Source: PFJX01 sp031426815 (lineage in GTDB: Bacteria > Pseudomonadota > Gammaproteobacteria > Burkholderiales > Thiobacillaceae). Taken from it: a DNA stretch of 64,000 nucleotides. Shown here in pieces: positions 17,732-25,642 of this stretch (position 1 is its first letter; every line of letters begins with the position of its first letter). The notes beneath the pieces were generated by a model. It did not search any database and was not told where the DNA came from. It was given only the letters and a program-made list of their open reading frames with translations. The position numbers and the translations under genes were made by a program. The DNA lies in contig JASJPG010000034.1 in the NCBI GenBank assembly GCA_031426815.1, positions 62,001 to 126,000 on the forward strand, in the 5' to 3' direction.

Positions 17732-17923
17732 TCAGGCGGTTAAGGGAGGTGTATGAACACGCTGTGGGGAGGGGAAGCCAAGGCAAACTGCCCGCTCATC
17801 GTCCGGGGCTGACGGAGCCGGCGTCCGCAGTCTGATCAAGCCCAGCGCCAGGAAGGAAGCCACCTCCTGGGTTCGCTGTTCGACCGTCATGCGATCGGGA
17901 TCGAGTGCGTTTTGCAAATTCAT
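17732..17923 (-). CDS. Small protein leading the DUF2924-recombinase operon
   Basis: A 63-residue protein (MNLQNALDPDRMTVEQRTQEVASFLALGLIRLR...). Small proteins of this pattern, with EVAxxLALGLIRLR, often precede DUF2924 genes. Its last codons read LGFPSPQRVHTPP, the translation of the 31-bp element copy at 17753-17783. The gene ends only 11 bases before the DUF2924 start. Function unknown. The start lacks a strong ribosome site. Confidence 0.55.
   Translation of the reverse strand: MNLQNALDPDRMTVEQRTQEVASFLALGLIRLRTPAPSAPDDERAVCLGFPSPQRVHTPPLTA
17753..17783 (-). promoter_or_regulatory. 31-bp bipartite element, copy I (divergent)
   Basis: + strand ATGAACACGCTGT, nine variable bases, then AAGCCAAGG: two substitutions from the prophage consensus. 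On the - strand it reads TTGGCT, 17 bp, GTTCAT, ending 32 bp before the DUF2924 start. Confidence 0.65.
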
Positions 17924-18051
17924 GGTGGGCGGTTTCCTGTCTCAAACGGTGCCGCTGATTCTGCGAGGCAGGCATGGAAATTCTTGGTAGGAAAATTCCC
18001 GGCGTTTGCGGAAAGGACGTACCCTTCTGCGGAAATTCAGGGGGAGTAGAA

Positions 18052-18552
18052 ATGCACGTGAACGCAAGAATGGCGCTGTTCTGCGCCCTTATCGTAGGGA
18101 TATCGACCGCCACACTGGCCGACACCTTAATCGGCAAGGTGGTGGGTGTGGCCGACGGCGACACGATCACGGTGCTGGATGGTCAACAGACCCAGCACAA
18201 GGTCCGATTGATGGGGATTGATTGTCCCGAGAAGGCTCAGCCCTTCGGCCAAAATGCCAAGCAAAGCTTGTCCGACCTCGTATTCGGTCGTTCAGTGAAC
18301 GTGGAATGGCAGAAACTGGATCGTTATGAGCGGATCGTGGGCAAGGTGCTGGTCAGCGGCCAGGATGCCAACTTGGAACAGGTGCGCAAGGGCCTAGCCT
18401 GGCACTACAAAAAATATGAGAGAGAACAGGAGCCCCTCGACCGCGCTACCTATTCCCAGGCCGAGATCGAGGCCCGGATGGGCAACCGGGGGCTCTGGTC
18501 TGACCCAACACCTATCCCGCCGTGGGATTGGCGCAAGAGCAAGAAAAACTGA
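18052..18552 (+). CDS. Exported thermonuclease family (SNase-like) nuclease
   Basis: Start ATG 18052, with GGGGAG upstream, opens into a signal peptide (ARMALFCALIVGISTATLA). The 166-residue protein has one SNase OB-fold: VADGDTITVL (33-42) with calcium-binding Asp35 and Asp37, VRLMGIDCPE (51-60) with Arg52 and Glu60 as catalytic candidates, RYERIVGKV with the second Arg, and GLAWHYKKY. The C-terminus ends in GNRGLWSDPTPIPPWDWR, typical of bacterial and plasmid SNases. It degrades single- or double-stranded nucleic acid in the periplasm or outside the cell. Such genes are common on conjugative elements. Confidence 0.9.
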   Translation: MHVNARMALFCALIVGISTATLADTLIGKVVGVADGDTITVLDGQQTQHKVRLMGIDCPEKAQPFGQNAKQSLSDLVFGRSVNVEWQKLDRYERIVGKVLVSGQDANLEQVRKGLAWHYKKYEREQEPLDRATYSQAEIEARMGNRGLWSDPTPIPPWDWRKSKKN

Positions 18553-18553
18553 A

Positions 18554-18754
18554 ATGAAAACACCGGAAATTCACGTCAGTGTTGAACATGGCGGCAGCAT
18601 GGAACCCGTCATCCAGATATTCGATGCTGACCAATCTCAGCCGAAACTGATCAAGATGAATCTTGAAGCGGCCCATAAGCTGCTGGAAGATTTGTTCAGC
18701 TCGATCGAACTGGTCGAAAGCCTGATGCCTGGGCTGGATGATTTGACCCACTGA
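18554..18754 (+). CDS. Small hypothetical protein downstream of the nuclease
   Basis: A 66-residue acidic protein (MKTPEIHVSVEHGGSMEPV...ELVESLMPGLDDLTH) starting two bases after the nuclease stop. No family recognised. Confidence 0.5.
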   Translation: MKTPEIHVSVEHGGSMEPVIQIFDADQSQPKLIKMNLEAAHKLLEDLFSSIELVESLMPGLDDLTH

Positions 18755-18780
18755 ACTGACGAAAAGGAAAGTCGTTACTC

Positions 18781-19440
18781 ATGTGCGGCCGTTACGCGAT
18801 AGCGATGCCCCATTTCACTCGCATCGAGCAGGTGCTGGGCACATCATTCCAGGCTGTCCAGCCGCGATACAACATCGCGCCCACCCAAAATATCCCAATC
18901 ATTCGCCAGAACGAGCACGGCTTCGAACTGACGGAGTTGCGTTGGGGACTCATACCGTTCTGGTCCAAGACACCAACCACGGAATACAGCACGTTCAACG
19001 CCCGGATCGAGACCGTCGCCACGAAACCGGCTTTTCGTGGCCCATTTCGCACGCGGCGCTGCTTAATCCCGGCTTCTGGGGTTTACGAATGGAAACAGGA
19101 AGGCGGCAAGAAGCAGCCTTACTTCATTACCGGCGCGGATGACGAAGGTATCGCCTTGGCCGGCTTGTGGGACGAATGGCGCGACAGTTCCGGGTTCACG
19201 CTGGCAAGTTGCACGATTCTCGTCGGCCCTGCGAACGAACGGGTTGCCCCCATCCACGACCGCCTGGCCATCATCCTTCCTGAAACTGCTTATGCTGCAT
19301 GGCTCGACCCGAATACCGGCATCGAACAGGTCAGTGGTTTGCTACGCCCTTATCCGGCTGATCAAATTCGATGCTGGCCGGTGTCAACGGCGGTCAACCA
19401 GGTGCGTAACAACGCCCCTGATTTGATCGTCCCGATCTGA
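18781..19440 (+). CDS. yedK: SOS response-associated peptidase (SRAP/YedK, HMCES family)
   Basis: A 219-residue protein with the full SRAP active site. The invariant MCGRY puts Cys2 at the mature N-terminus. Asn73 lies in TFNARIET, Glu103 in GVYEWK and His159 in PIHDRLAIIL. These proteins form a stable thiazolidine crosslink through Cys2 to abasic sites in single-stranded DNA and protect them. AGTTACTC precedes the start, with GAAAAGGAAAG as a ribosome site. A decayed copy of the 3' end of a related gene lies at 20096-20160. The setting among nuclease and SOS genes fits a damage-tolerance cassette. Confidence 0.95.
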   Translation: MCGRYAIAMPHFTRIEQVLGTSFQAVQPRYNIAPTQNIPIIRQNEHGFELTELRWGLIPFWSKTPTTEYSTFNARIETVATKPAFRGPFRTRRCLIPASGVYEWKQEGGKKQPYFITGADDEGIALAGLWDEWRDSSGFTLASCTILVGPANERVAPIHDRLAIILPETAYAAWLDPNTGIEQVSGLLRPYPADQIRCWPVSTAVNQVRNNAPDLIVPI

Positions 19441-19471
19441 GCGGGGCCTTTCTACTCTGACCTTCACTACC

Positions 19472-20029
19472 ATGCCATCCAATCGCAGTCCTTCATTACT
19501 GCCGCAGTACGGTCGTCTAGACCCTTGGCAGACCGTGCTCGAGAACTACCATGTTGGTCAGGAAGCCAAAGCCACGGTTGTTGGAAGCATAGATTACGGC
19601 ATGCTGGTAGAACTTAGTGCTGGGATCGTGGCCCTGCTTAATAGAAAGGAAATCGACTGGACCAGTGTCGAACCGATGCAAGCACTGCGGATTGGGGAAG
19701 AAGTTGATGTCAGAATCATCGGCATCGATCCTGATCGGCAGCGGATGAGTGTTTCGCGCCGGGTACTTTTGCCGAACCCACAAGATGCGTTTATGAAAAC
19801 CGCGCTGGTGGGAGCGGTTTACCTCGGTACGGTCAGAAAATGTAAAGCCTATGGCGCGTTCGTAGAAATCGCACCGGGTGTGCATGGCTTGCTACATATC
19901 AACAAAATGACTGGTCATTGCCAGGAACCGGCAGCGACAATCGGTGACAACATCAGCGTTCGAATTATCGGCATCGATCAAGAAAACCGGCGGTTAGAGC
20001 TGGATCTTGAGACGACGATTGCCAACTGA
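19472..20029 (+). CDS. Double S1-domain RNA/DNA-binding protein
   Basis: A 185-residue protein with two S1 OB-folds. The first is VGQEAKATVVGSIDYGMLVEL...DVRIIGIDPDRQRMSVSRR (about 28-97). The second is VGAVYLGTVRKCKAYGAFVEIAPGVHGLLHINKM...ISVRIIGIDQENRRLELDL (about 113-181), the more canonical one. This layout resembles a fragment of ribosomal protein S1 rather than a full-length S1. It probably binds single-stranded nucleic acid; its place between SRAP and an ExoVII-like nuclease is suggestive but not decisive. Confidence 0.8.
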   Translation: MPSNRSPSLLPQYGRLDPWQTVLENYHVGQEAKATVVGSIDYGMLVELSAGIVALLNRKEIDWTSVEPMQALRIGEEVDVRIIGIDPDRQRMSVSRRVLLPNPQDAFMKTALVGAVYLGTVRKCKAYGAFVEIAPGVHGLLHINKMTGHCQEPAATIGDNISVRIIGIDQENRRLELDLETTIAN

Positions 20030-20095
20030 GTTGCGTATGAAGTCGCTTTGGCAGTAGCCAGCATGACAAGCGTCATCAAGCTTATTAGATGCAAT

Positions 20096-20160
20096 GCCGG
20101 TATCCATGGCGAGTCAACCAAGCGCGTAACAACGCACCTGAATTGATCGAACCGATCTGA
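20096..20160 (+). pseudogene. Decayed 3' remnant of a second yedK-like gene
   Basis: About 65 bases align closely with the last 64 bases of the intact yedK (19377-19440). They share AACAACGC and CCTGA-TTGATCG-CCGATCTGA, with a one-base insertion after CATGGCGA that breaks the frame. It points to a past duplication, or to exchange between two related elements. Confidence 0.65.
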
Positions 20161-20191
20161 CTGGCTTTATCAACGAAATCAGGCGGAATGT

Positions 20192-21733
20192 ATGCTTCTG
20201 GATGTCATGCCAGATCAGAAAGCCAGCTCACTTTCGAGCTTTCTGTCTTCCTATATTGCCCTCATCAAGGCCAATAGCCGCTTGGAATGGGTCATTGCAG
20301 AGATTTCTGAAATTACCGATCGCAACAACAGCCACATTTATCTGGATCTGATCGAGCAGGATGCCAGCGGGCAGATCGTCGCCAAATGCAAAGCGGCCAT
20401 CTGGAAAGGCATGCGCGGAAAAGTACTCGACACCTTTGCCCAAGGTACTGGCGGCGGCAGGCTGGCCAAGGGCATGAAGGTGATGGTCCTGGTGCGCGCC
20501 GGCATGCATGTCCAATACGGATTTTCGCTCGTCGTCGAGAACATTAACCCGCAGTTCACGCTGGGCGAAGCTGAACGCAAGCTACGTGAGATCAGGGCCA
20601 GACTCACCTCTGAAGGAATCATCAACAGAAACCGTGCCTTGGTGGCTCCCACTGATTTCACCCTGGTTGTAGTGATTTCGCCGCCTGCTGCTGCAGGCCT
20701 GGGGGACTTTCGCGCTCACGCCGATCTGCTGCAAAACGCAGGACTCTGTCAGTTCACCTATTTATCGGCGGCGTTCCAGGGTGATGGTTCGGCTGCAGGC
20801 ATCTCAGAAAGTATTCGTACTGCGTTACTCAGGGCCGCAGATGCTGACTGCCTGGTGATCATTCGAGGGGGTGGTGCCCAGGCTGATCTGATGTGGCTCA
20901 ATGATTACGCGTTGGCAAAAGTGATCTGCACGTCCCCGCTCCCCGTCATGGTGGGCATTGGCCATGAACGTGACAAAACCATACTTGATGAAGTTGCCTG
21001 CCAGACCTTTCACACGCCTTCCAAGTTAATTGGCCACATCTTCGATGCGATTACCGGCAACGCGATGACTGCTGGCAAGTCATGGGATCAGATCGGTGTG
21101 CAGGCGACCAAGTCGCATGAACGTATCCAGCGTGACATCCGATCAACTCTTCAGCAAATTTCTCAGCTTGCCAACAACACCATCAGCCGTGGAAGCGCCG
21201 AAGTAGATCGGAACATGGAGCGGATTCACCTCAAATCGCAAGCCGACATCGACCAGGCAGGCCAGAACATCGACCTGCGCTTAAGCCGTATTCGATCAGC
21301 AGCCGATCGTGATGTAGTGACGGTGAAACACCAGATAGCCCTGTCCCATCGCGATGTTGTAACGATCAGCTGCAATCAGGTGGATATCGCCCGGCAATCT
21401 ATCGATCGAAACATGGGGCAGATTAGTGAGCGTGCGGCTGCAACAGCGAGAGAGACTCAGATTCTGGTGACACGTGCCCATGAGGTGGTTTTTGAACACG
21501 CGACGCGGATGGTCGAGCAGGCGAGATCGGAAACCCGCTCATCTGTTCAATATGTACTGGGCATGGGCCCGGCAAGGACGTTGCAACGTGGCTTTGTGAT
21601 GGCAAAACAGACGAATGGCAAGATCGTCATGAGAAGTGCGGAAATCGCGCACGGCGACTCCCTTATGCTGTCTTTCTCGGATGGCGATGTAACAACGAAT
21701 GTAAAACAGGTAGTCCGAAAGGAAATCGCGTGA
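20192..21733 (+). CDS. Divergent exodeoxyribonuclease VII large subunit (XseA-like)
   Basis: A 513-residue protein with an N-terminal OB-fold (about 17-115, LEWVIAEISEITDRNNSHIYLDLIE). The catalytic XseA region follows (about 125-300). It includes LVVVISPPAAAGLGDF, CLVIIRGGGAQADLMWLNDYALAKVI, MVGIGHERDKTILDEVA and FHTPSKLIG, which match the XseA signatures RGGGSxEDLWxFND and GHExDxTxxD. A long helical coiled-coil tail (about 310-470) follows, then a small C-terminal domain ending in AHGDSLMLSFSDGDV. ExoVII degrades single-stranded DNA from both ends. The divergence from housekeeping XseA and the setting suggest a mobile-element version. It overlaps the next gene (GTGA). Confidence 0.85.
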   Translation: MLLDVMPDQKASSLSSFLSSYIALIKANSRLEWVIAEISEITDRNNSHIYLDLIEQDASGQIVAKCKAAIWKGMRGKVLDTFAQGTGGGRLAKGMKVMVLVRAGMHVQYGFSLVVENINPQFTLGEAERKLREIRARLTSEGIINRNRALVAPTDFTLVVVISPPAAAGLGDFRAHADLLQNAGLCQFTYLSAAFQGDGSAAGISESIRTALLRAADADCLVIIRGGGAQADLMWLNDYALAKVICTSPLPVMVGIGHERDKTILDEVACQTFHTPSKLIGHIFDAITGNAMTAGKSWDQIGVQATKSHERIQRDIRSTLQQISQLANNTISRGSAEVDRNMERIHLKSQADIDQAGQNIDLRLSRIRSAADRDVVTVKHQIALSHRDVVTISCNQVDIARQSIDRNMGQISERAAATARETQILVTRAHEVVFEHATRMVEQARSETRSSVQYVLGMGPARTLQRGFVMAKQTNGKIVMRSAEIAHGDSLMLSFSDGDVTTNVKQVVRKEIA

Positions 21734-21942
21734 ACGAACAAACTGAGACCTTCAAACGGCATTACCAGCGGCTCAACCTGATTGCCGAGGAATTACGTGT
21801 ACAAACCGAGCCAGACCTAGATGCGCTGGTGGGCAAGGTCGATGAGGCGTTGGCCAGTTACAAATTCTGTCAGGCCCGCATCGACGCGGTGAAGAAATTG
21901 CTGGATGAGAAAATGAGTGGAATCGACTCAGTTCAATTTTGA
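21730..21942 (+). CDS. Exodeoxyribonuclease VII small subunit-like protein (XseB-like)
   Basis: A 70-residue helical protein starting with GTG that overlaps the stop of the XseA-like gene. The two-helix pattern (TFKRHYQRLNLIAEELRVQTEPDLDALVGKVDEALASYKFCQARIDAVKKLLDEKM) resembles XseB, where several copies coat the coiled-coil of XseA. Sequence identity to housekeeping XseB looks low. The assignment rests on size, helical pattern and the exact XseA-XseB gene order. Confidence 0.75.
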   Translation: MNEQTETFKRHYQRLNLIAEELRVQTEPDLDALVGKVDEALASYKFCQARIDAVKKLLDEKMSGIDSVQF

Positions 21943-22173
21943 AATCGTGATTTAACCTTTTGCATTACCGATTTGGCCAGGGTTCAAGAAATTGGCAATG
22001 ACGTCCTGATGAGTGGCAAGTCTTCAGGGATTTCTGACGCTCAGCCTTGAAAGGCTAGTGACACATGGTCGGCAGGAGCGGACGCACAACATCAACGCTC
22101 AACGGTCTCTAGTAAAATATGGGCATTTCAATCTGTCAGAGACTGACGCAGATACTCAGACACTATTATCAGC

Positions 22174-23250
22174 ATGAGCAGTTCGACCCTCTACCACATC
22201 GCCCATCACTTCTGCGTGAGTGAGATTCCCGGCGCGACCATTCCGTCCTCTCGCCTGAGCAAGGTGCTGGACAGCATTTACCATGGACACCCGCTTACAC
22301 TGATGTCTCAGGTGTACCTGCTTGAGCAAAAGCTCACCGGACTACACCAGCTGGCCACCGGCCAGATCACCTACGAGACCTACCTTGTTGCGGCCAGTGC
22401 GGCTCAGCAAGAACGCAAGCAAGCCGCCGAGACCGAACGTCGGGTCAAAGAGGCGGAGCGTTTGGCCAAAGAGGCGGAGTGGGCGAGAAAATACAAGCTT
22501 CAGTGCGAGGCAGCTGAAGCTGCGCGGATTGCCCGTGAGAGCGATCCCAAGTACATCGCCAAAAAGAAGAGCCAGGCGCTTTGTGACAAGTACGGGATGG
22601 GCTACATCGATCAGCCCCTGTTCACTCGTATGATGGCTATTCTGAAGGGGGTCGACACAGGTGATCGCCTAGCCGAAAACGATGTTGTCTGGCTCAAAAC
22701 TGAAGCCGAGGAGCTCTTCACGGCGGAACTACAGGAGGCTTTTCACCTGCGCGAGGCTGAGTTCTTCGCCGGTGAGTACCGCCAAACCATGGATCCCTGG
22801 AACGCAGTGAACGCCAGCGGCCACTATCGGAAGTGCAACCGGCCTGAGGCTGCACTCGAACTACTCGACAGCGCGTCGGTTCACCCCCTCAAAGACCCCA
22901 AGATCAAGTCGGCCATGAGCACCACCCGTGGCGGTGTCATGCGCGACATGGGCCAACTCGACGAGGCTCGCCAGTTGGGGGAGCAGGGACATAAGCTCAA
23001 GCCGCAGGATTTCCGGCCGTGCACCCTGCTTGGCGCTGTGCATATGGAGTTGGGCAACTTCGGAGAGGCCCACGACTGGTACGCCAAGGCCGAGAAGCGC
23101 GGTGCAAGCGAGCGAGCAATCGACGCTGATTTGCGAAACATCCTCCAGCGAGCGGATCAAGGTAGGCTCGAAGCCATCAAGGCTTCCCTGCTGGCGAAAG
23201 ATCCGAACCGATATCGCTGGGTGAACGACTACAAATATCAGAATAGCTGA
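22174..23250 (+). CDS. Hypothetical coiled-coil and TPR-like protein
   Basis: A 358-residue soluble protein. The N-terminus (1-75) is globular. A highly charged helix (about 80-145, rich in RVKEAERLAKEAEWARK) follows. The C-terminal half has TPR-like helical pairs (SGHYRKCNRPEAALELLDSA, RDMGQLDEARQLGEQGHKL, GAVHMELGNFGEAHDWYAKAEKRG). It probably mediates protein contacts. I do not recognise the family. The 231 bases upstream (21943-22173) hold no gene, only a possible promoter near TAGTAAAATATGG. Confidence 0.65.
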   Translation: MSSSTLYHIAHHFCVSEIPGATIPSSRLSKVLDSIYHGHPLTLMSQVYLLEQKLTGLHQLATGQITYETYLVAASAAQQERKQAAETERRVKEAERLAKEAEWARKYKLQCEAAEAARIARESDPKYIAKKKSQALCDKYGMGYIDQPLFTRMMAILKGVDTGDRLAENDVVWLKTEAEELFTAELQEAFHLREAEFFAGEYRQTMDPWNAVNASGHYRKCNRPEAALELLDSASVHPLKDPKIKSAMSTTRGGVMRDMGQLDEARQLGEQGHKLKPQDFRPCTLLGAVHMELGNFGEAHDWYAKAEKRGASERAIDADLRNILQRADQGRLEAIKASLLAKDPNRYRWVNDYKYQNS

Positions 23251-23411
23251 GTCAATCTGAAGAAGTGAGACTGCCCCCGGTCTGAGGGTCAACTCAATCG
23301 GGCAAATCCGAACCTGAAATTCAGTCAGGACGGACTTCCACCCTAACTTGGCTAGTTTCTAATTCCATGCTGGTGGCGCCGATGATGGTGCACCCACTCA
23401 CCAGCGGATTC

Positions 23412-23738
23412 TCAGGCTTGCCATACCCCATATCCTCCTTCGCGGAGATCGATCGCCAACTCCACTTCCAGGTTGCAGGCCTCTTCATAGGTCAGGAGAC
23501 CATAGAGCTCGTAGAGTTCTGGCAATAGCCTCAGACCATATTGGTTGACGTATCGATTGGCCTGGATGCCTGCCTTGTGCTTATCGAAGCGCACATCAGG
23601 GTCCAAACCTGTCATACCCACATAAACGCATTGCTTACCCTTGATGTAACCTGGGTTGGCCTTCTTGAACCGGCCTTCGTAAAGCACATCTCTTGACAGC
23701 TCGATCACATAGACGTGGTAATGGTTGCGCCGTCCCAT
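23412..23738 (-). CDS. GIY-YIG-like nuclease domain protein
   Basis: A 108-residue protein whose core resembles the GIY-YIG fold: HVYVIEL as the first strand, then KQCVYVGMTGLDPDVRFDKHKAG, in which VYVGMT stands for YIG and Arg/Lys/His follow at expected places, and a Glu in YEEACNLEVELAIDLRE. The GIY part is degenerate (VYV), so activity is uncertain. It is encoded opposite to its neighbours, a typical position for a mobile-element accessory gene. Confidence 0.6.
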   Translation of the reverse strand: MGRRNHYHVYVIELSRDVLYEGRFKKANPGYIKGKQCVYVGMTGLDPDVRFDKHKAGIQANRYVNQYGLRLLPELYELYGLLTYEEACNLEVELAIDLREGGYGVWQA

Positions 23739-23842
23739 AATGATTCCAATCCACCCTGCCTAACTGAACGATGACTCCATGATTCCTTGTGACCACCTGC
23801 GCATGCAAGCGGGGCCAATTCGACTGACCGGGAGGATGAACC

Positions 23843-23971
23843 ATGAAGATCGCCAAATTATCTTCATTTGGAAAGTACGACGGACGAGGTAATTCGCTGC
23901 GTGGATGTCACCGATGTCGGTTCAACAGCCCAGGCATGATGATCACCGGTCTTAACTCGGCTACTCATTAG
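23843..23971 (+). CDS. Possible 42-residue small protein
   Basis: An ATG preceded by GGGAGG opens MKIAKLSSFGKYDGRGNSLRGCHRCRFN... and ends at 23971, just before the next gene. A CxxC pair is present. Short and unsupported by family, so a weak call. Confidence 0.25.
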   Translation: MKIAKLSSFGKYDGRGNSLRGCHRCRFNSPGMMITGLNSATH

Positions 23972-23974
23972 TTC

Positions 23975-24493
23975 ATGCCCCGACTCGATTTCCGCCCCGC
24001 CATCCAGGAGCCGGTTTTCCTGGCTCTCTCACGCCAGCAAGTCGAATCGGGGGATACGCAGGAACCGATCGACTTCCTGCAACACCTCGTTTCCAGCGCC
24101 GACACTGCGCTGGAATTCATGGGACGTGTGAGCCTGATCGTCGATGGCTACAACGACGATGCCCGTGAACTGTTCGAAGTCCCCGAGGTGAGGCACTATA
24201 TCAAGGCGCTGGACGACCAATGGGCCTATTGGTTTTTCTTCCTGTCACAGGCAGATGACTCGATCAAGATTCTGGAGAGTTGCCTGTGCGACACGATCGA
24301 GGTCATTCCCGGCGTCGCATCCGTCGACCTGGAACAGATGGAACGTTCCCTCGCCCGTCATTTCACCGCAATCAACCGGCTGTGCGAAGCGCTGGCCATA
24401 CCCGACGAGATCAACCAGGAAATCTCCGAGGGCGTCATCACGCTGATACACAACGCGTCCGTCCAGAAAATCGAAGCTGACGACTACGAATAG
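23975..24493 (+). CDS. Hypothetical protein upstream of the LexA-like gene
   Basis: A 172-residue acidic, mostly helical protein (MPRLDFRPAIQEPVFLALSRQQVESGDTQEP...). Conserved-looking stretches are DDQWAYWFFFLSQADDSIKILESCLCDTIE and LARHFTAINRLCEALAIPDEI. No family recognised. It ends 16 bases before the promoter of the LexA-like gene. Confidence 0.6.
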   Translation: MPRLDFRPAIQEPVFLALSRQQVESGDTQEPIDFLQHLVSSADTALEFMGRVSLIVDGYNDDARELFEVPEVRHYIKALDDQWAYWFFFLSQADDSIKILESCLCDTIEVIPGVASVDLEQMERSLARHFTAINRLCEALAIPDEINQEISEGVITLIHNASVQKIEADDYE

Positions 24494-24509
24494 ACTTCAG
24501 CATTCGATT

Positions 24510-24538
24510 GACTGGGTTCCCTGCGGTAACTATGATGG
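24510..24538 (+). promoter_or_regulatory. Strong sigma70-type promoter of the lexA-umuDC cassette
   Basis: TTGACT (24510-24515), exactly 17 bp, TATGAT (24533-24538). The spacer holds the half-site GGGTTCC, and the -10 overlaps the palindromic operator. Confidence 0.75.
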
Positions 24539-24560
24539 ATTCCATACGGAACCCATCAGC
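24535..24560 (+). promoter_or_regulatory. 26-bp palindromic operator for the LexA-like repressor
   Basis: The left arm TGATGGATTCCAT faces the right arm ACGGAACCCATCA; 11 of 13 positions are self-complementary. It overlaps the -10 box and ends seven bases before the repressor start, as expected for autorepression. It is unlike the CTGT-N8-ACAG LexA box. Confidence 0.7.
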
Positions 24561-24567
24561 GTGATCC

Positions 24568-25158
24568 ATGCCCACACCCAACCGTGATCCAGAACACCTC
24601 GCGAAGCTACGGGACTTTTATGCCGAGTCACGTCGCATCCCTTCCAATCCAAGGATCGGCGAGTTGATTGGCACTTCTAAGGCGTCCGCACGCAAGCTCA
24701 TGGAGCGGCTGGAGAAACACGGATTTGTCGAGCGCACGCCTGATGATGATGCCTGGATCCCCGCGCGGCGCTTCTTTGAACACGCACTGACTGAAGATAC
24801 GGTTCACGCAGGTATGCCAACCATGGCCAGGGACGTTGGCACCACGCCGTTCTACTTCGACGAATACATGGTGCGAGAGCCCTCTCGGACTGTGCTCATT
24901 CCGGTGCGGGGCGATTCCATGACCGATGCACACATCGACGATGGTGACCTGGCTGTCGTCGAGCGTGGCTCCGAAGCCAATGTTGGCGACTTCGTCGTAG
25001 CCATCGTCGATGGCAACTACACGCTGAAGGAACTGGTTCTGGAACAGGGCCGCTTCGCGCTCAAGCCGCATAACTCGTCTTACCCCCTCATCGTTCCCGA
25101 GGCCGATCTGGAAATCTTCGGCGTCATGGTCGGCCTGGTCCGACGATTCCAGAGCTAG
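24568..25158 (+). CDS. LexA-like autocleaving repressor (S24 peptidase)
   Basis: A 196-residue protein with an N-terminal winged helix (about 10-60, RRIPSNPRIGELIGTSKASARKLMERLEKHGFVER) and a C-terminal LexA/UmuD peptidase. The cleavage site Ala81-Gly82 lies in TVHAGMP. The catalytic Ser117 lies in RGDSMTDAHIDDGDL and Lys154 in GNYTLKEL. RecA filaments would trigger self-cleavage and derepression. The recognition helix and the operator differ from canonical LexA, so this is probably a local repressor of the umuDC cassette and perhaps of other element genes. Confidence 0.9.
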   Translation: MPTPNRDPEHLAKLRDFYAESRRIPSNPRIGELIGTSKASARKLMERLEKHGFVERTPDDDAWIPARRFFEHALTEDTVHAGMPTMARDVGTTPFYFDEYMVREPSRTVLIPVRGDSMTDAHIDDGDLAVVERGSEANVGDFVVAIVDGNYTLKELVLEQGRFALKPHNSSYPLIVPEADLEIFGVMVGLVRRFQS

Positions 25159-25168
25159 TCCATCGGCC

Positions 25169-25642
25169 ATGAGTTCCTGCTTTCATGCGGGGGGCCGACC
25201 AGCCCTCCGAGGTGCCCCTTTCACGCTCGACGAGCCACTTTCCGTGGTGCCGCTGCCGGGCATTCCAATCTTGGCGACACCGGTGCCTGCCGGGTTTCCG
25301 TCTCCTGCCGACGACCACACCGAGGAGCGCATCGATCTCAACGAACACCTGATCGCCCACAAGGAGGCGACTTTCTTCGTGCGCGTGGCCGGAGAGTCGA
25401 TGGTCGGATTCGGCATCCACCATGGCGACCTGCTGGTGGTGGATCGTTCCATCGACGCAGTCGATCGCAGTGTAGTGATCGCGGTGGTGGACGGCGATTT
25501 CACCGTCAAACAACTCTGCCGAATCCCGGAAGGTGTGCTGTTGCGCTCCGGCAGCGCCACGCATTCAGACATCTTAGTCGGCGAGGAGCAAACGCTGACG
25601 GTCTGGGGTGTCGTGCGCTGGTCGATCCATCAGGTGTGGTAG
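25169..25642 (+). CDS. umuD: UmuD-like DNA polymerase V subunit
   Basis: A 157-residue S24 peptidase without an HTH. The cleavage site is Ala41-Gly42 in PVPAGFPSPADD, followed by the UmuD hallmark DLNEHLIAHKEATFFVRVAGESM. The catalytic Ser77 lies in GESMVGFGIHHGD and Lys114 in DFTVKQL. RecA-stimulated cleavage produces UmuD', which pairs with UmuC to form the translesion polymerase. It starts 10 bases after the repressor gene and its stop overlaps umuC. Confidence 0.92.
   Translation: MSSCFHAGGRPALRGAPFTLDEPLSVVPLPGIPILATPVPAGFPSPADDHTEERIDLNEHLIAHKEATFFVRVAGESMVGFGIHHGDLLVVDRSIDAVDRSVVIAVVDGDFTVKQLCRIPEGVLLRSGSATHSDILVGEEQTLTVWGVVRWSIHQVW

Noticed and set aside
17995..18010. ATTCCCGGC-TTTGC shared with 38778-38792
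   Set aside because: Fifteen bases with one mismatch; matches of this length are expected by chance in 64 kb, so not reported as an att pair.
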